DNA from: Comamonas composti DSM 21721 | Lineage (GTDB): Bacteria > Pseudomonadota > Gammaproteobacteria > Burkholderiales > Burkholderiaceae_C | NCBI RefSeq assembly: GCF_000429845.1 | Contig: NZ_AUCQ01000002.1 | Span: 1-64,000, forward strand | Reading direction: 5' to 3' | DNA length: 64,000 nucleotides | In this document: piece after piece, positions 8,145 through 18,112 of the stretch | Layout of the letters: each line of letters opens with the position of its first letter | Numbering within the stretch: the stretch's first letter is position 1 | The notes under the pieces: generated by a model | What the model was told of the DNA's origin: nothing | The model's input: only the letters and a program-made list of their open reading frames with translations | The model's database searches: none | Program-made: the position numbers and the translations under genes

Positions 8145-9374
8145 TCAGGACCGGTAATCGGCGTTGATGCTCACGTAGTCATGGCTGAAGTCGCAGGTCC
8201 ACACGGTCTGGGCCGCATCGCCACGGCCCAGGCGCACGCGCACGGTGATCTCCTGCTGCTTCATCACGCGCTGGCCGTCCTCTTCCTTGTACGAGGGGTT
8301 GCGCCCGCCATTCACGGCCACGTGCACCTCGTCGAGGAACAGGTCTATGCGTGTCTGGTCCAGATCCTCAATGCCCGCATAGCCCACGGCCGCCAGAATG
8401 CGGCCCAGGTTCGGGTCGCTCGCGTAGAACGCGGTCTTGACCAGGGGCGAATGGGCAATCGCATAGGCCACGGCCCGGCACTCGTCCTCGTTCCTGCCAC
8501 CCTCCACCTTGACGGTGATGAACTTGGTCGCGCCTTCCCCGTCGCGCACGATGGCCTGTGCCAGTTGCGTGGCCACATCCAGCAGGGCGGCCTTCAGGGC
8601 CAGGCCTTCGGCGCTGGCCAGATCGGTGATCGGCGGGTTGCCGGCCTTGTGGGTGGCGACCAGCACGAAGGAGTCATTGGTCGAGGTGTCGCCGTCGATG
8701 GTCACGCGGTTGAAGGAGCCGTCGGCCAGCTCCCTGACCAGTGACTGCAGCAGCTCGGGCGCAATCGCAGCGTCCGTTGCCATGAAGCCCAGCATGGTCG
8801 CCATGTTGGGGCGAATCATCCCCGCCCCCTTGCTGATGCCGCTGATGCGCACGCTCTTGCCACCGATCTCGATCTGGCGGCTGGCAGCCTTGGGCACGGT
8901 GTCCGTGGTCATGATGCCTTCGGCGGCCAGGGCCCAGTTGTCGGCGCCGGCCTTGGCAATCGCCGCCGGCAAGCCCTGGGCAATGCGCTCCACGGGCAGC
9001 GCTTCCATGATCACGCCCGTGGAAAAGGGCAGAACCTGCTCGGGCTTGAGCTCCAGCAAGGCCGCCAGCTCTGCGCAGGTGCGGCGCGCGCGCGCCAGGC
9101 CATCGGCTCCCGTGCCCGCGTTCGCATTGCCGGTATTGACCACCATGGCGCGCACGTCAGCTCCAGCGGCCAGATGCTCGCGGCAGACCTGAACCGGTGC
9201 CGCGCAGAAACGGTTGCGCGTGAACACGCCGGCAACGGCTGCGCCGGGATCGAGCAGGAACACGGTCAAGTCCTTGCGGTCGGCCTTGCGCACGCCGGCT
9301 TCGGTCACGCCGATACGGACACCGGGGATAGCCAGCAGATCTGCGGCTACGGGGGCTGAGAGATTCACGGGCAT
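8145..9374 (-). CDS. argJ: Bifunctional glutamate N-acetyltransferase / amino-acid acetyltransferase ArgJ
   Basis: ArgJ transfers the acetyl group of N-acetylornithine to glutamate (and in bifunctional forms makes N-acetylglutamate from acetyl-CoA) in arginine synthesis. It is an Ntn-type protein that cleaves itself before a threonine. The MATML motif puts the cleavage between A192 and T193. The chosen ATG at 9374 has AGGAAGG upstream and gives 409 residues, the usual size. Frames further upstream add a non-conserved 35-residue extension. It is a single gene with its own terminator downstream. Confidence 0.95.
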   Translation of the reverse strand: MPVNLSAPVAADLLAIPGVRIGVTEAGVRKADRKDLTVFLLDPGAAVAGVFTRNRFCAAPVQVCREHLAAGADVRAMVVNTGNANAGTGADGLARARRTCAELAALLELKPEQVLPFSTGVIMEALPVERIAQGLPAAIAKAGADNWALAAEGIMTTDTVPKAASRQIEIGGKSVRISGISKGAGMIRPNMATMLGFMATDAAIAPELLQSLVRELADGSFNRVTIDGDTSTNDSFVLVATHKAGNPPITDLASAEGLALKAALLDVATQLAQAIVRDGEGATKFITVKVEGGRNEDECRAVAYAIAHSPLVKTAFYASDPNLGRILAAVGYAGIEDLDQTRIDLFLDEVHVAVNGGRNPSYKEEDGQRVMKQQEITVRVRLGRGDAAQTVWTCDFSHDYVSINADYRS

Positions 9375-9474
9375 TGCAAGCCTTCCTACACCTGGGAGAG
9401 AAAAAACGCGCTCCATTATCGGAACAAACCGGGAGCGCTGCGCTGTGGATAGACACAAACCACCCAGCGCAAAT

Positions 9475-9505
9475 GACAAAAACGGGCGCCAGGCCCGTTT
9501 TTGTC
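9475..9505 (-). terminator. Strong terminator downstream of secA
   Basis: A perfect 13-bp inverted repeat (GACAAAAACGGGC and its complement) with a short loop lies in the secA-argJ gap. Its A-rich and T-rich arms would give a U-tract in either direction. It fits as the end of the secA transcript. Confidence 0.85.
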
Positions 9506-9518
9506 TGTGTTCAGCCGC

Positions 9519-12263
9519 TCAGGACAGCTTGCCGTGGCACTGCTTGTACTTCCTGCCGCTGCCGCAGGGGCATGGGTCGTTGCGCCCCACGCGCACGCCT
9601 TCCGGAATCTGCAGGCCTGCGGCCTCGTCCGAGGCGTTCTGTTCTTCCGAAGCCCCTGCGTACTGCATGTGCTCCAGGCTGTGGGCACTGCGCTCCTCCA
9701 GCGCCTGCGTGGCCTGATCCACCTGCTCGCGCGACTGCACCTGCACGGTGAGCAGCACGCGCGTGACTTCGCTCTTGACCTGATCGATCAGTTGACGGAA
9801 GAGCTCGAAGGCCTCGCGCTTGTACTCCTGCTTGGGCTGCTTTTGCGCATAGCCGCGCAGGTGAATGCCCTGACGCAGATAGTCGAGCGCCGACAGGTGG
9901 TCGCGCCAGTTGGTGTCGAAGCTTTGCAGCAGCACGGCGCGCTGGAACTGGGTGAAGTTCTCGCGGCCGATCACGGCCAGCTTGGCCTCGAAGACTTCGC
10001 GCGCCGCCTGCACGGCCTTGTCCACGATCTCCTCGTCGGTGATGGACTGCGAGGCCTTGACCTCCTCCTGCAGGGCCAGTTGCACCTGCCAGTCATTGAG
10101 CAAGGCCTTTTCCAGACCCGGCAGATCCCACTGCTCTTCCATGGACTCGGCGGGCACATACTGGCGCGCGACGTCGGTAATCACGTCATCGCGCATGATG
10201 CCGATCATGTCGTTGAGATCGACGGCATCCAGAATCTCGTTGCGCTGCTGATAGATCACCTTGCGCTGGTCATTGGAGACGTCGTCGTATTCGAGCAGCT
10301 GCTTGCGGATATCGAAGTTGCGCGCCTCGACCTTGCGCTGGGCACCTTCGATGGAGCGCGTGACGATGCCGGCTTCGATGGCCTCGCCATCGGGCATCTT
10401 GAGACGGTCCATGATGGCCTTGACGCGGTCGCCCGCGAAAATGCGCATCAGCTGATCATCCAGGCTCAGGTAAAAGCGCGAGGAGCCGGGGTCGCCCTGG
10501 CGGCCCGAGCGGCCGCGCAGCTGGTTGTCGATGCGGCGCGACTCATGGCGCTCGGTGGCGATGATGCGCAAACCGCCCAGGGCCGCGACCTTGTCGTGCT
10601 CGATCTTCCAGTCCGCGCGCAGCTCCTCGATGCGCTTGCGGCGCTCGTCCTCGCTCAGGGACTCGTCGGCCTCCAGCGCGCTGACTTCCTTCTCGATATT
10701 GCCGCCCAGCACGATGTCCGTGCCGCGGCCGGCCATGTTGGTGGCAATCGTGATCATGCCAGGGCTGCCGGCCTGGGCCACGATGTCGGCCTCGCGGTCG
10801 TGCTGCTTGGCATTGAGCACCTGGTGAGGCAAGGCCTCCTTGGTCAGCAGCTCGGCGATGATTTCCGAGTTCTCGATCGAGGTCGTGCCCACGAGTACAG
10901 GCTGCTCGCGCTCATAGCATTCGCGAATGTCGCGTATCGCAGCCTCATATTTTTCGCGCGTGGTCTTGTAGACGCGATCGAGCTGGTCGTCGCGCTTGCT
11001 GGGCCGGTTGGGCGGAATCACCACGGTCTCCAGACCATAGATTTCCTGGAACTCGTAGGCTTCGGTATCGGCCGTGCCCGTCATGCCCGAGAGCTTGCCG
11101 TAGAGACGGAAGTAGTTCTGGAAGGTGATCGAGGCCATGGTCTGGTTCTCGGCCTGGATGGACACGCCCTCCTTGGCCTCGACAGCCTGATGCAGGCCAT
11201 CGCTCCAGCGGCGGCCCGCCATGAGACGGCCCGTGAACTCGTCGACGATCACGATCTCGCCGTTTTGCACCACATAGTGCTGGTCGCGGTGGTACAGCTG
11301 GTTGGCGCGCAGCGCCGCATACAGATGGTGGACCAGAGAAATGTTGGCTGGGTCGTAGAGCGAAGAGCCTTCGGCGATCAGGCCCGCATCGGCCAGCAGG
11401 CGCTCGGCGGCCTCGTAGCCCTGGTCGGTGAGAAAGACCTGGTGGCTTTTCTCGTCCACCGTGAAGTCGCCGGGCTTGGTCACACCCTCGCCCGTGCGCG
11501 GATCGGCTTCGCCCTCCTGGCGCACCAATTGGGGCACCAGCTTGTTCATGGCCACATACATGGGCGTATGGTCTTCGGCCGGACCGCTGATGATCAGCGG
11601 AGTGCGCGCCTCGTCGATCAGAATCGAGTCCACCTCGTCGACGATGGCGAAATTGAGCACACGCTGCACGCGATCACCAGGCTCATAGACCATGTTGTCG
11701 CGCAGATAGTCGAAGCCGTACTCGTTGTTCGTGCCGTAGGTGATGTCAGAGCCATAGGCGGCCTGCTTTTCCTCGCGCGGCATGTTCGGCAGGTTGACAC
11801 CCACGGACAGGCCCAGGAAGTTGTACAGCCGCGCCATCCAGGTCGCATCGCGATGCGCAAGATAGTCGTTGACCGTGACCACATGCACGCCCTTGTCGGA
11901 CAGCGCGTTCAGATACACGGGCAGCGTGGCCGTCAGCGTCTTGCCCTCACCCGTGCGCATTTCGGCGATCTTGCCGTGATGCAACGCCATGCCTCCCAGC
12001 AACTGCACATCGAAATGGCGCATCTTCATCACGCGCTTGGAGCCCTCGCGCACCACGGCAAAGGCTTCGGGCAGCAAATCGTCCAGCGACTCGCCCTGGG
12101 CCACGCGGCTCTTGAACTCCAGTGTCTTGGCGCGCAAGTCCTCGTCGCTGAGCTTCTCGTACTCGGGCTCCATCGCATTGATGCGAACCACGGTCTTACG
12201 GTATTGCTTGAGAAGCCGGTCGTTGCGGCTGCCGAATAATTTGGTCAGAAAGTTGGTGGCCAT
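9519..12263 (-). CDS. secA: Preprotein translocase ATPase SecA
   Basis: SecA is the motor that drives unfolded preproteins through SecYEG. The 914-residue product starts [16 protein letters not shown]. Walker A (GEGKT) is at residues 105-109 and the [19 protein letters not shown] segment of the DEAD motor follows. The C terminus carries the SEC-C zinc motif ([14 protein letters not shown]), which binds SecB. The ATG at 12263 is preferred to upstream codons because the family starts there. dciA diverges upstream. Confidence 0.97.
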   Translation of the reverse strand: MATNFLTKLFGSRNDRLLKQYRKTVVRINAMEPEYEKLSDEDLRAKTLEFKSRVAQGESLDDLLPEAFAVVREGSKRVMKMRHFDVQLLGGMALHHGKIAEMRTGEGKTLTATLPVYLNALSDKGVHVVTVNDYLAHRDATWMARLYNFLGLSVGVNLPNMPREEKQAAYGSDITYGTNNEYGFDYLRDNMVYEPGDRVQRVLNFAIVDEVDSILIDEARTPLIISGPAEDHTPMYVAMNKLVPQLVRQEGEADPRTGEGVTKPGDFTVDEKSHQVFLTDQGYEAAERLLADAGLIAEGSSLYDPANISLVHHLYAALRANQLYHRDQHYVVQNGEIVIVDEFTGRLMAGRRWSDGLHQAVEAKEGVSIQAENQTMASITFQNYFRLYGKLSGMTGTADTEAYEFQEIYGLETVVIPPNRPSKRDDQLDRVYKTTREKYEAAIRDIRECYEREQPVLVGTTSIENSEIIAELLTKEALPHQVLNAKQHDREADIVAQAGSPGMITIATNMAGRGTDIVLGGNIEKEVSALEADESLSEDERRKRIEELRADWKIEHDKVAALGGLRIIATERHESRRIDNQLRGRSGRQGDPGSSRFYLSLDDQLMRIFAGDRVKAIMDRLKMPDGEAIEAGIVTRSIEGAQRKVEARNFDIRKQLLEYDDVSNDQRKVIYQQRNEILDAVDLNDMIGIMRDDVITDVARQYVPAESMEEQWDLPGLEKALLNDWQVQLALQEEVKASQSITDEEIVDKAVQAAREVFEAKLAVIGRENFTQFQRAVLLQSFDTNWRDHLSALDYLRQGIHLRGYAQKQPKQEYKREAFELFRQLIDQVKSEVTRVLLTVQVQSREQVDQATQALEERSAHSLEHMQYAGASEEQNASDEAAGLQIPEGVRVGRNDPCPCGSGRKYKQCHGKLS

Positions 12264-12502
12264 GCGAACAAGACACACCGCATCTCGCAGACACGAGACG
12301 CGGCATGGTCTGAATCCTTTGAATTGTTGGACTTCAAATGGGGCTGTCCGACCAGCCTGCAAGAGCTTTTGAAACGCTTGACAGGCCCAGCCGAAGCGAG
12401 AGCCGAGCGCCTGATTCTACCTGCCACAATCTCGAGACCCTGCTCCCATATCCTGAGCCGTTTGATCCTGCCCCATACTGGTGTAAAAAATCGCACAGCA
12501 TC

Positions 12503-12808
12503 ATGAGTATCATCCGCCGCCACCAGGCCGTCACCGCCTTTCATGCTGCAGAGTCTTCGCCGACTCTGAAGCAGCTGACCTTGCTCACGCGCGACTCCAG
12601 CCAGCGTCTGGCCTGCGTGCTGCCGCTGGTGCCGCCCATGCTCCATGCCAGCCTGCAGGCCGGCCCCATCGAGGGCAGCAGCTGGTGCCTGCTCGTGAAG
12701 ACGAACTCTGCCGCAGCCAAGATCCGCCAGTTGCTGCCCGCCTTGGCAGCACATCTGCGCACCAAGGGCTGGGACGTGAGCGAAATCCGCATCCGGGTTC
12801 TGGGCTAG
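12503..12808 (+). CDS. dciA: DciA-like (DUF721) replicative helicase loader candidate
   Basis: The 101-residue basic protein has a short KH-like alpha/beta fold pattern (SLQAGPIEG-SSWCLLVKTNSAAAKIRQLLPALAAHL) typical of DUF721/DciA. DciA assists loading of the replicative helicase DnaB in bacteria lacking DnaC. A DUF721 gene next to secA is a common arrangement in betaproteobacteria, which supports the call. The ATG at 12503 has no strong ribosome binding site. Sequence similarity in this family is low, so the symbol is tentative. Confidence 0.65.
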   Translation: MSIIRRHQAVTAFHAAESSPTLKQLTLLTRDSSQRLACVLPLVPPMLHASLQAGPIEGSSWCLLVKTNSAAAKIRQLLPALAAHLRTKGWDVSEIRIRVLG

Positions 12809-12901
12809 GAGCAGCCCCTCGCATCCACCGGCCGGCCTTGCCGCCCATGCGCGGCCATCCATCAAGCTGCGCTTGAGCCAATAGACAAAGTGAAGAGCCA
12901 A

Positions 12902-12931
12902 GAAAAAACCCACATGCTTGTGGCATGTGGG
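12902..12931 (-). terminator. Terminator of the tRNA-Thr transcript
   Basis: A perfect 9-bp stem (CCCACATGC / GCATGTGGG) with a five-base loop is followed on the minus strand by TTTTTT. It begins 11 bases beyond the tRNA CCA end. Confidence 0.85.
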
Positions 12932-12941
12932 CTCATATCTT

Positions 12942-13017
12942 TGGTGCCGGTTGTCGGATTCGAACTGACGACCTACCGCTTACAAGGCGGGTGCTCTACC
13001 AACTGAGCTAAACCGGC
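12942..13017 (-). tRNA. tRNA-Thr (anticodon TGT)
   Basis: The minus strand folds into a complete 76-base cloverleaf. The acceptor stem is GCCGGTT paired with AACCGGC, then discriminator A and an encoded CCA. The D-arm is GCTCAGTTGGTAGAGC, the anticodon loop CTTGTAA with anticodon TGT, and the T-loop TTCGAAT. It closely follows the pattern of E. coli tRNA-Thr(UGU), and reads ACA codons. Confidence 0.95.
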
Positions 13018-13076
13018 GAACTTTGGATTCTAGCGCAGAAAAAAGCATTCCTGACTCAAGCCAGGAAGCCGTCGGC

Positions 13077-13586
13077 TTATTTCACGCGTTTGAGCGCCGG
13101 CCGGCCTCCGGCAGGCGTTGGCGTACGCGGGCCATCATCCTCAGGCGACTCGTGGTTGGTACTCACCAGCTGGACGACGCTGGGTGCCGCAGCAGCCTGC
13201 TCTTCGCTCTCGCCAGACGACTCCAGGACATCCTGTGGCTCCTGCGACAACTCATCCACGGCCTCATCTGGCGGAGGAAAGGCCATCCCCTGGCCAGTCT
13301 CACGCGCATAAATGGCCATGACGCGATCCACGGGAACCATGATTTCACGCGGCTGCCCGCCAAAGCGCGCCTTGAAGCTGATGAAGTCATTGCCCATGTG
13401 CAGGCCACTGGTTGCATCCTGGCTCACATTGAGCACGATCTCGCCATCACGCACGAACTCGCGCGGTACTTGCACATGGCGATCCACGCGTACGGCCAGG
13501 TGCGGCGTAAACCCATTGTCCGTGCACCACTCGAACAAGGCCCGGATCAGATAAGGGCGGGTAGAGGTTGCTTCGGGGGCTGTCAT
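13077..13586 (-). CDS. sspB: ClpXP adaptor SspB (stringent starvation protein B)
   Basis: SspB tethers ssrA-tagged peptides to ClpXP. The globular SMN-like domain covers about residues 8-110, with conserved RPYLIRALFEW and the tag-binding FGG...I/V region. An acidic, low-complexity linker follows. The last residues (PALKRVK) are the basic/hydrophobic tail that docks on the ClpX zinc domain. The ATG at 13586 gives 169 residues. It lies downstream of sspA, as in most proteobacteria. Confidence 0.93.
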   Translation of the reverse strand: MTAPEATSTRPYLIRALFEWCTDNGFTPHLAVRVDRHVQVPREFVRDGEIVLNVSQDATSGLHMGNDFISFKARFGGQPREIMVPVDRVMAIYARETGQGMAFPPPDEAVDELSQEPQDVLESSGESEEQAAAAPSVVQLVSTNHESPEDDGPRTPTPAGGRPALKRVK

Positions 13587-13660
13587 GAAAAATCCCAATC
13601 AGATGAGCAGACGGCGGCTCAGCGGCCAACCTGTACAGCGAGGCCAGGCAGTATTTTCAA

Positions 13661-13685
13661 GACACCCTGCAGGCTGCAGGGTGTC
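13661..13685 (-). terminator. Perfect palindrome between sspA and sspB, possible attenuator
   Basis: GACACCCTGC and its complement form a perfect 12-bp hairpin with almost no loop in the sspA-sspB gap. No clear T-run follows on the minus strand, so it may be a processing or attenuation hairpin rather than a terminator. Confidence 0.45.
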
Positions 13686-13707
13686 GGGTCATGGCCTGCC
13701 GGCCAGC

Positions 13708-14319
13708 TTACTTGCGCATCACCTTCTCCGAAGGCGTGAGCGCTTCGATGTAGGCGGGACGCGAGAAGATGCGCTCGGCGTACTTGAGCAGCGGCGCGGC
13801 ATTCTTGGACAGTTCGATGCCGTAGTAATCCAGACGCCACAGCAGCGGAGCGATGGCCACGTCCAGCATGGAGAAGTTCTCGCCCAGCATGTACTTGTTC
13901 TTGAGAAACACGGGAGCCAGCTGGGTCAGGCGATCGCGAATGTGCGAGCGCGCCTTCTCGATGATTTTTTCATTGCCCTTGACATTGCGCTCTTCCAGAG
14001 CGCTCACATGCACGAACAGCTCTTTCTCGAAGTTCAGCAGGAACAGGCGCACACGGGCACGGTCCACTGGATCACCAGGCATCAGCTGGGGATGGGGAAA
14101 GCGTTCATCGATGTACTCGTTGATGATGTTGGACTCGTACAGGATCAGATCGCGCTCGACCAGGATGGGCACCTGGCCATAGGGGTTCATCACGCTGATG
14201 TCTTCGGGCTTGCTGAACAAGTCCACATCGCGGATCTCGAAGTCCATGCCTTTTTCAAACAGCACGAAACGGCAGCGATGAGAAAAAGGACAGGTCGTTC
14301 CCGAATAAAGCACCATCAT
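13708..14319 (-). CDS. sspA: Stringent starvation protein A (GST-fold transcription factor)
   Basis: SspA has a glutathione-S-transferase fold but binds RNA polymerase rather than acting as an enzyme. The 203-residue product has the N-terminal thioredoxin-like half with CPFSHRCR near residues 10-17 and the GQVPILVERDLILYES motif. The C-terminal helical half follows. It sits directly downstream of the petABC operon and upstream of sspB, the usual betaproteobacterial order. Confidence 0.93.
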   Translation of the reverse strand: MMVLYSGTTCPFSHRCRFVLFEKGMDFEIRDVDLFSKPEDISVMNPYGQVPILVERDLILYESNIINEYIDERFPHPQLMPGDPVDRARVRLFLLNFEKELFVHVSALEERNVKGNEKIIEKARSHIRDRLTQLAPVFLKNKYMLGENFSMLDVAIAPLLWRLDYYGIELSKNAAPLLKYAERIFSRPAYIEALTPSEKVMRK

Positions 14320-14424
14320 GGTGGAAGCTCCTAAAAATCAAAAAGAGTGGGTCGCGCGCGGCGCCCACTCTGCTATCACAATTCAGCTGTAGAAGTCTTC
14401 TGCAGGCCTTCTGCAGTCACGGTT

Positions 14425-15180
14425 TTATTTGACGTCTTTCCAGAACGCAGCGTTGAGACGCCAGGCGATGAAGATGAATACCGCCAGGAACAGCAGCACG
14501 CCCACACCAATGCGGACACGGCTGTTTTGGGCCGGCTCACCCATCCACTGCAAATAGTTCACCAGATCGCCAACGGCCTCATCGTACTTCAGCTCGCTCA
14601 TGGTCCCCGGAGTCAGCTGCTGCCAACCCTTGAAAACCTGGGTCTTAGCTCCATGCTCCTCGACCTCCTCGAACCGGGCTGCACGCTCCCCCTGCAGTTG
14701 CCACAGCGCATGCGGCATGCCCACGCTGGGAAACGCAAGATTGTTCCAGCCCGTGGCCTTGGTTTCGTCGCGATAGAAAGTGCGCAGGAAAGTGTACAGG
14801 TAGTCGGCACCCGTTCCGCCGGAGCCGGCGCGCGAGCGTGCAATCACCGTCAGATCCGGAGGGTTGGCACCAAACCACTCCTTGGCGTCCTGCGGGCTGA
14901 TCGCGGCCTTCATGGTCTCGCCGATCTTGTCGGTGGTGAACAGCAGGTTGTCCTTGATCTCCTGCTCGGTCAGCCCGATGTCCTGCAAGCGGTTGTAGCG
15001 CATGAAGGCTGCGGAGTGGCAGCTCAGGCAGTAGTTGACGAACAGCTTGGCGCCGTTTTGCAGCGAAGCCACGTCATTGGTCTTGCCCGGAGCCTTGTCC
15101 CAGGCAATACCGCCTTCGGAAGCCTGGGCAGCAGTAGCAATGCCCAGGGCTGCGATCAACGTGAGGATGAGTTTCTTCAT
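14425..15180 (-). CDS. petC: Cytochrome c1 of the bc1 complex
   Basis: Cytochrome c1 passes electrons from the Rieske protein to soluble cytochrome c in the quinol:cytochrome c oxidoreductase. A signal peptide ends near AAQA (residue 20). The haem motif CLSCH is at residues 51-55, and a C-terminal membrane anchor covers about 225-243. The ATG at 15180 has GGAGAG upstream and gives 251 residues. It is the last gene of petA-petB-petC. Confidence 0.95.
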   Translation of the reverse strand: MKKLILTLIAALGIATAAQASEGGIAWDKAPGKTNDVASLQNGAKLFVNYCLSCHSAAFMRYNRLQDIGLTEQEIKDNLLFTTDKIGETMKAAISPQDAKEWFGANPPDLTVIARSRAGSGGTGADYLYTFLRTFYRDETKATGWNNLAFPSVGMPHALWQLQGERAARFEEVEEHGAKTQVFKGWQQLTPGTMSELKYDEAVGDLVNYLQWMGEPAQNSRVRIGVGVLLFLAVFIFIAWRLNAAFWKDVK

Positions 15181-15197
15181 TGTTGTTCTCTCCAGCT

Positions 15198-16613
15198 TCA
15201 GTGCGGCTTGAAAGTCACGCGTTCGGGAACAGGCTTGCACTGGCCCTTGCGGCTCCACCAGGGCATGAGCAGGAAAAAGCCAAAGTAAAACAGCGTACCG
15301 ACCTGGGACACCTTCTCGCCCACAGGTGAAGGAGGCTGCACGCCCAGATAGGCAAGAATCACGAAATTCACCACGAACACCGCATACACCCACTTGTGCC
15401 AGTCGGGACGGTAGCGAATCGACTTGGCCGGGCTGCAGTCCAGCCACGGCAGAGCGAACAGGATGATCACGGCACCACCCATGACCACCACGCCCCAGAA
15501 CTTGGCATCGATGGACTGCATCATGGCAATGGCAGCCGCGGCCACAACAACAATGGCACCCTTGGCGATGGCAGGCAGACGCGACTTGAGCACGCCAAAG
15601 CCCGCCCCCAGCACCACGCAGGCGATGAGCACATACATCATCTCGCCGGTGATCGCACGCAGCATGGAATAGAACGGCGTGAAGTACCAGACGGGCGCGA
15701 TGTGATTCGGCGTCTTCAGTGGATCGGCCGGAATGAAGTTGTTGTACTCCAGGAAGTAGCCGCCGAACTCGGGCGCAAAGAACACCACGGCCGAGAACAG
15801 GAACAGAAACACCGTCACGCCGAAGATGTCGTGCACCGTGTAGTAGGGATGGAAGGGAATGCCATCCAGCGGGCGGCCCTTTTCGTCCTTGGGTGCCTTG
15901 GGGCCCTTGATCTCGATGCCGTCGGGGTTGTTGGAGCCCACATCATGCAGCGCCAGCAGGTGGGCCACGACCAGGCCCAGCAGCACCAGGGGCACGGCGA
16001 TCACGTGGAAGCTGAAGAAGCGGTTCAGCGTGGCATCACCCACCACATAGTCACCACGAATCAGCAAGGCCAGGTCGGGACCGACGAAGGGAATGGCCGC
16101 AAACAGGTTCACGATCACCTGCGCGCCCCAGTAGGACATCTGGCCCCAGGGCAGCAGATAGCCCATGAAGGCTTCGGCCATCAGCGCCAGGAAGATCGCG
16201 CAGCCAAAGATCCAGACCAGCTCGCGCGGTTTGCGGTAGGAGCCGTACAAAAGACCGCGGAACATGTGCAGATACACCACCACGAAGAAGGCGGAGGCGC
16301 CCGTGGAGTGCATGTAGCGGATCAGCCAGCCCCAGGGCACATCGCGCATGATGTACTCGACCGAGGCAAACGCCTTCTCGGCGTCCGGCTTGTAATGCAT
16401 CACCAGGAAGATGCCGGTGACGATCTGGATCACCAGCACCAGCAGGGCCAGCGAGCCGAAGATGTACCAGAAGTTGAAATTCTTCGGAGCGTAGTACTCC
16501 GACATGTGAACGCGGTAAGCGTCGAAAGCCGTCGGGAAGCGGTTCTCAAACCAGTTCGTGAGCTTTGCGCCAGCGCTGGAGTTCGGATCGATGTCCTTGA
16601 ATTCGTGGGCCAT
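15198..16613 (-). CDS. petB: Cytochrome b of the bc1 complex
   Basis: This polytopic subunit holds two b haems and the quinol oxidation and quinone reduction sites. The 471-residue product has eight predicted helices; haem-ligand histidines lie in helices B and D (for example RYMHSTGAS and FFSFHVIAVP). The Qo-site PDWH...-type segment and the PEWYFTPFY-related HIAPVWYFTPFY motif are present. The ATG at 16613 has AGGGAG upstream. Spacing to petA is 14 bases and to petC 17 bases. Confidence 0.95.
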   Translation of the reverse strand: MAHEFKDIDPNSSAGAKLTNWFENRFPTAFDAYRVHMSEYYAPKNFNFWYIFGSLALLVLVIQIVTGIFLVMHYKPDAEKAFASVEYIMRDVPWGWLIRYMHSTGASAFFVVVYLHMFRGLLYGSYRKPRELVWIFGCAIFLALMAEAFMGYLLPWGQMSYWGAQVIVNLFAAIPFVGPDLALLIRGDYVVGDATLNRFFSFHVIAVPLVLLGLVVAHLLALHDVGSNNPDGIEIKGPKAPKDEKGRPLDGIPFHPYYTVHDIFGVTVFLFLFSAVVFFAPEFGGYFLEYNNFIPADPLKTPNHIAPVWYFTPFYSMLRAITGEMMYVLIACVVLGAGFGVLKSRLPAIAKGAIVVVAAAAIAMMQSIDAKFWGVVVMGGAVIILFALPWLDCSPAKSIRYRPDWHKWVYAVFVVNFVILAYLGVQPPSPVGEKVSQVGTLFYFGFFLLMPWWSRKGQCKPVPERVTFKPH

Positions 16614-16627
16614 TGTTCTTGTCTCCC

Positions 16628-17224
16628 TCAAGCCTTGTCTTCACCGATCAGGAGCTTGGTCTCCGACAGGTACATATGGGGCGGCACTGGCAGATTGTCG
16701 GGCGCGGGCTTGTTCTTGAACACGCGGCCTGCCATGTCGAACGTGGAGCCATGGCAGGGGCACAGAAAGCCGCCCTTCCAGTCATTGGGCAGCGAGGGCT
16801 GGGGGCCGGCCACGAACTTGTCCGAAGGCGAGCAGCCCAGATGGGTGCAGATGCCGACCACCACCAGCACCTCGGGCTTGATGGAGCGGGCCTCGTTCAT
16901 CGCATAGGGCGGCGTGAACTCCTCGGGGTGACGCTTGGACTTGGGGTCGGCCAGCTGGTCGTCCAGGCTTGTGAGCTCCTGGAGCTGCTCTGGCGTGCGC
17001 TTGATGATCCACACGGGCTTGCCACGCCACTCGACCGTGATTTTTTCCCCGTCCTTGAGTCCGGAGATATCGACCTCCACAGCGGCTCCTGCGGCCTTGG
17101 CCTTCTCGGATGGCTGAAAGGTGCTCACAAAGGGGACGGCAGTCGCCACGCCGCCCACCGCGCCAGCGCAGGCCGACGTGATGATCCACGTCCGCTTGCT
17201 GGAGTCGATTGGAGTGTCACTCAT
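16628..17224 (-). CDS. petA: Rieske iron-sulfur subunit of the bc1 complex
   Basis: The Rieske subunit carries the 2Fe-2S cluster that takes the first electron from quinol. The cluster-binding boxes are intact: CTHLGC at residues 126-131 and CPCHGS at 155-160. The N terminus has one hydrophobic anchor (about 13-33) preceded by SKRTWI, a Lys-Arg variant of the twin-arginine motif that exports Rieske proteins. The 198-residue length is typical. It is the first gene of the operon, divergent from mscL. Confidence 0.95.
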   Translation of the reverse strand: MSDTPIDSSKRTWIITSACAGAVGGVATAVPFVSTFQPSEKAKAAGAAVEVDISGLKDGEKITVEWRGKPVWIIKRTPEQLQELTSLDDQLADPKSKRHPEEFTPPYAMNEARSIKPEVLVVVGICTHLGCSPSDKFVAGPQPSLPNDWKGGFLCPCHGSTFDMAGRVFKNKPAPDNLPVPPHMYLSETKLLIGEDKA

Positions 17225-17372
17225 GGGGTTCCTCGAAGTACGTCGCTTGAGTTGGAGTCAACCATAAATTGTAGCGGAGTGAGTATGGTTATTCCAGACT
17301 GTTAAAAGATTGCTAGGCTTTCACACCGCGCAACACTGCGCTAGCTCAAATTCTTTGAAGTTGGAGTACGCC

Positions 17373-17810
17373 ATGGGAATGATGAAAGAGTTCCGCGAAT
17401 TCGCGATCAAGGGAAACGTTATAGATTTGGCCGTGGGCGTGATCATCGGCGGCGCTTTCGGCAAGATCGTGGATTCTGTGGTAAGCGACTTGATCATGCC
17501 CCTGGTGGGCCTGGTGTTCGGCAAGCTGGACTTCTCCAACCTGTTTCTGGTGCTGGGCAGCGTGCCCGAAGGCACGGCCATGACGCTGGATGCGCTCAAG
17601 AAAGCCGGCGTACCGGTCTTTGCCTACGGCAGCTTCATCACCGTGGCCGTGAATTTCGCCATTCTGGCCTTCATCATCTTTCTCATGATCAAGCAGATCA
17701 ACCGCTTGAAGAGGGAAGCGCCTCCCGCACCCGCCGAGGCCCCGGTCACGCCCGAGGACATCGTGCTGCTGCGCGAGATCCGGGATAGTCTGGCCAAGAA
17801 GACCCCCTGA
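17373..17810 (+). CDS. mscL: Large-conductance mechanosensitive channel MscL
   Basis: MscL is a homopentameric channel that opens under membrane tension to release solutes during osmotic downshock. The 145-residue product starts [33 protein letters not shown]. It has two membrane helices (about 17-45 and 85-105) and the cytoplasmic C-terminal bundle ([13 protein letters not shown]). The ATG at 17373 has TTGGAG at 17361-17366. The last codons and stop (ACC CCC TGA) are identical to the start of the repeat that follows. Confidence 0.95.
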   Translation: MGMMKEFREFAIKGNVIDLAVGVIIGGAFGKIVDSVVSDLIMPLVGLVFGKLDFSNLFLVLGSVPEGTAMTLDALKKAGVPVFAYGSFITVAVNFAILAFIIFLMIKQINRLKREAPPAPAEAPVTPEDIVLLREIRDSLAKKTP

Positions 17811-17890
17811 GGCGCTACGCGCCTTCCCCCGCTCTCTGCGGGCGGGGGCGACAGCCTCGCGGCGGGGCGGCCTTGCTCGCTGTCCCTGAG
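17803..17890 (+). repeat. ~85-bp interspersed repeat, copy A
   Basis: The unit begins CCCCCTGAGGCGCTACGCGC, with the palindrome GGCGCTACGCGCC. A second hairpin arm pair (CCCCCGC...GCGGGGG) follows, and the unit ends near GTCCCTGAG. Copy B (28021-28102, opposite orientation) matches along its whole length; copies C (38942-39007) and D (45801-45858) are more diverged. It could form an RNA hairpin that terminates or stabilises mscL mRNA. Confidence 0.7.
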
Positions 17891-18112
17891 CTTGGGGTAC
17901 GCCAGTTTCAAGCACCCTGCTCATCAGCAGCGCGGTAGTTCAGGGAGCCGGATCTGGTTGGAAGCGCATAGGGCGTTTGAGCTCCCCCACAACGCCAAGA
18001 CAGCCCCTCAGGCCAGGCGTCTAGCCCGCAGACAGTACTTTTCGTACGGCAAGGGCTCGCAACAACGCAGAGGAGCCGTATTGGCGCCTCGAAACGATTA
18101 GCGCCCTCTTCA
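17891..18112. other. Gap between mscL repeat and pdxA
   Basis: Together with the repeat before it, this makes a gap of about 300 bases without a gene. I see no coding region, RNA gene or clear terminator in it. Confidence 0.5.

Noticed and set aside
9501-12239. A 912-codon open frame antisense to secA
   Set aside because: It mirrors secA codon by codon, is rich in His/Gln/Leu/Ala typical of reverse-complement high-GC frames, and shows no family motif. secA itself is unmistakable.
17225-17372. A definite promoter between petA and mscL
   Set aside because: A TACAAT hexamer is present on the minus strand, but no acceptable -35 box lies at the right distance, so no promoter is claimed.
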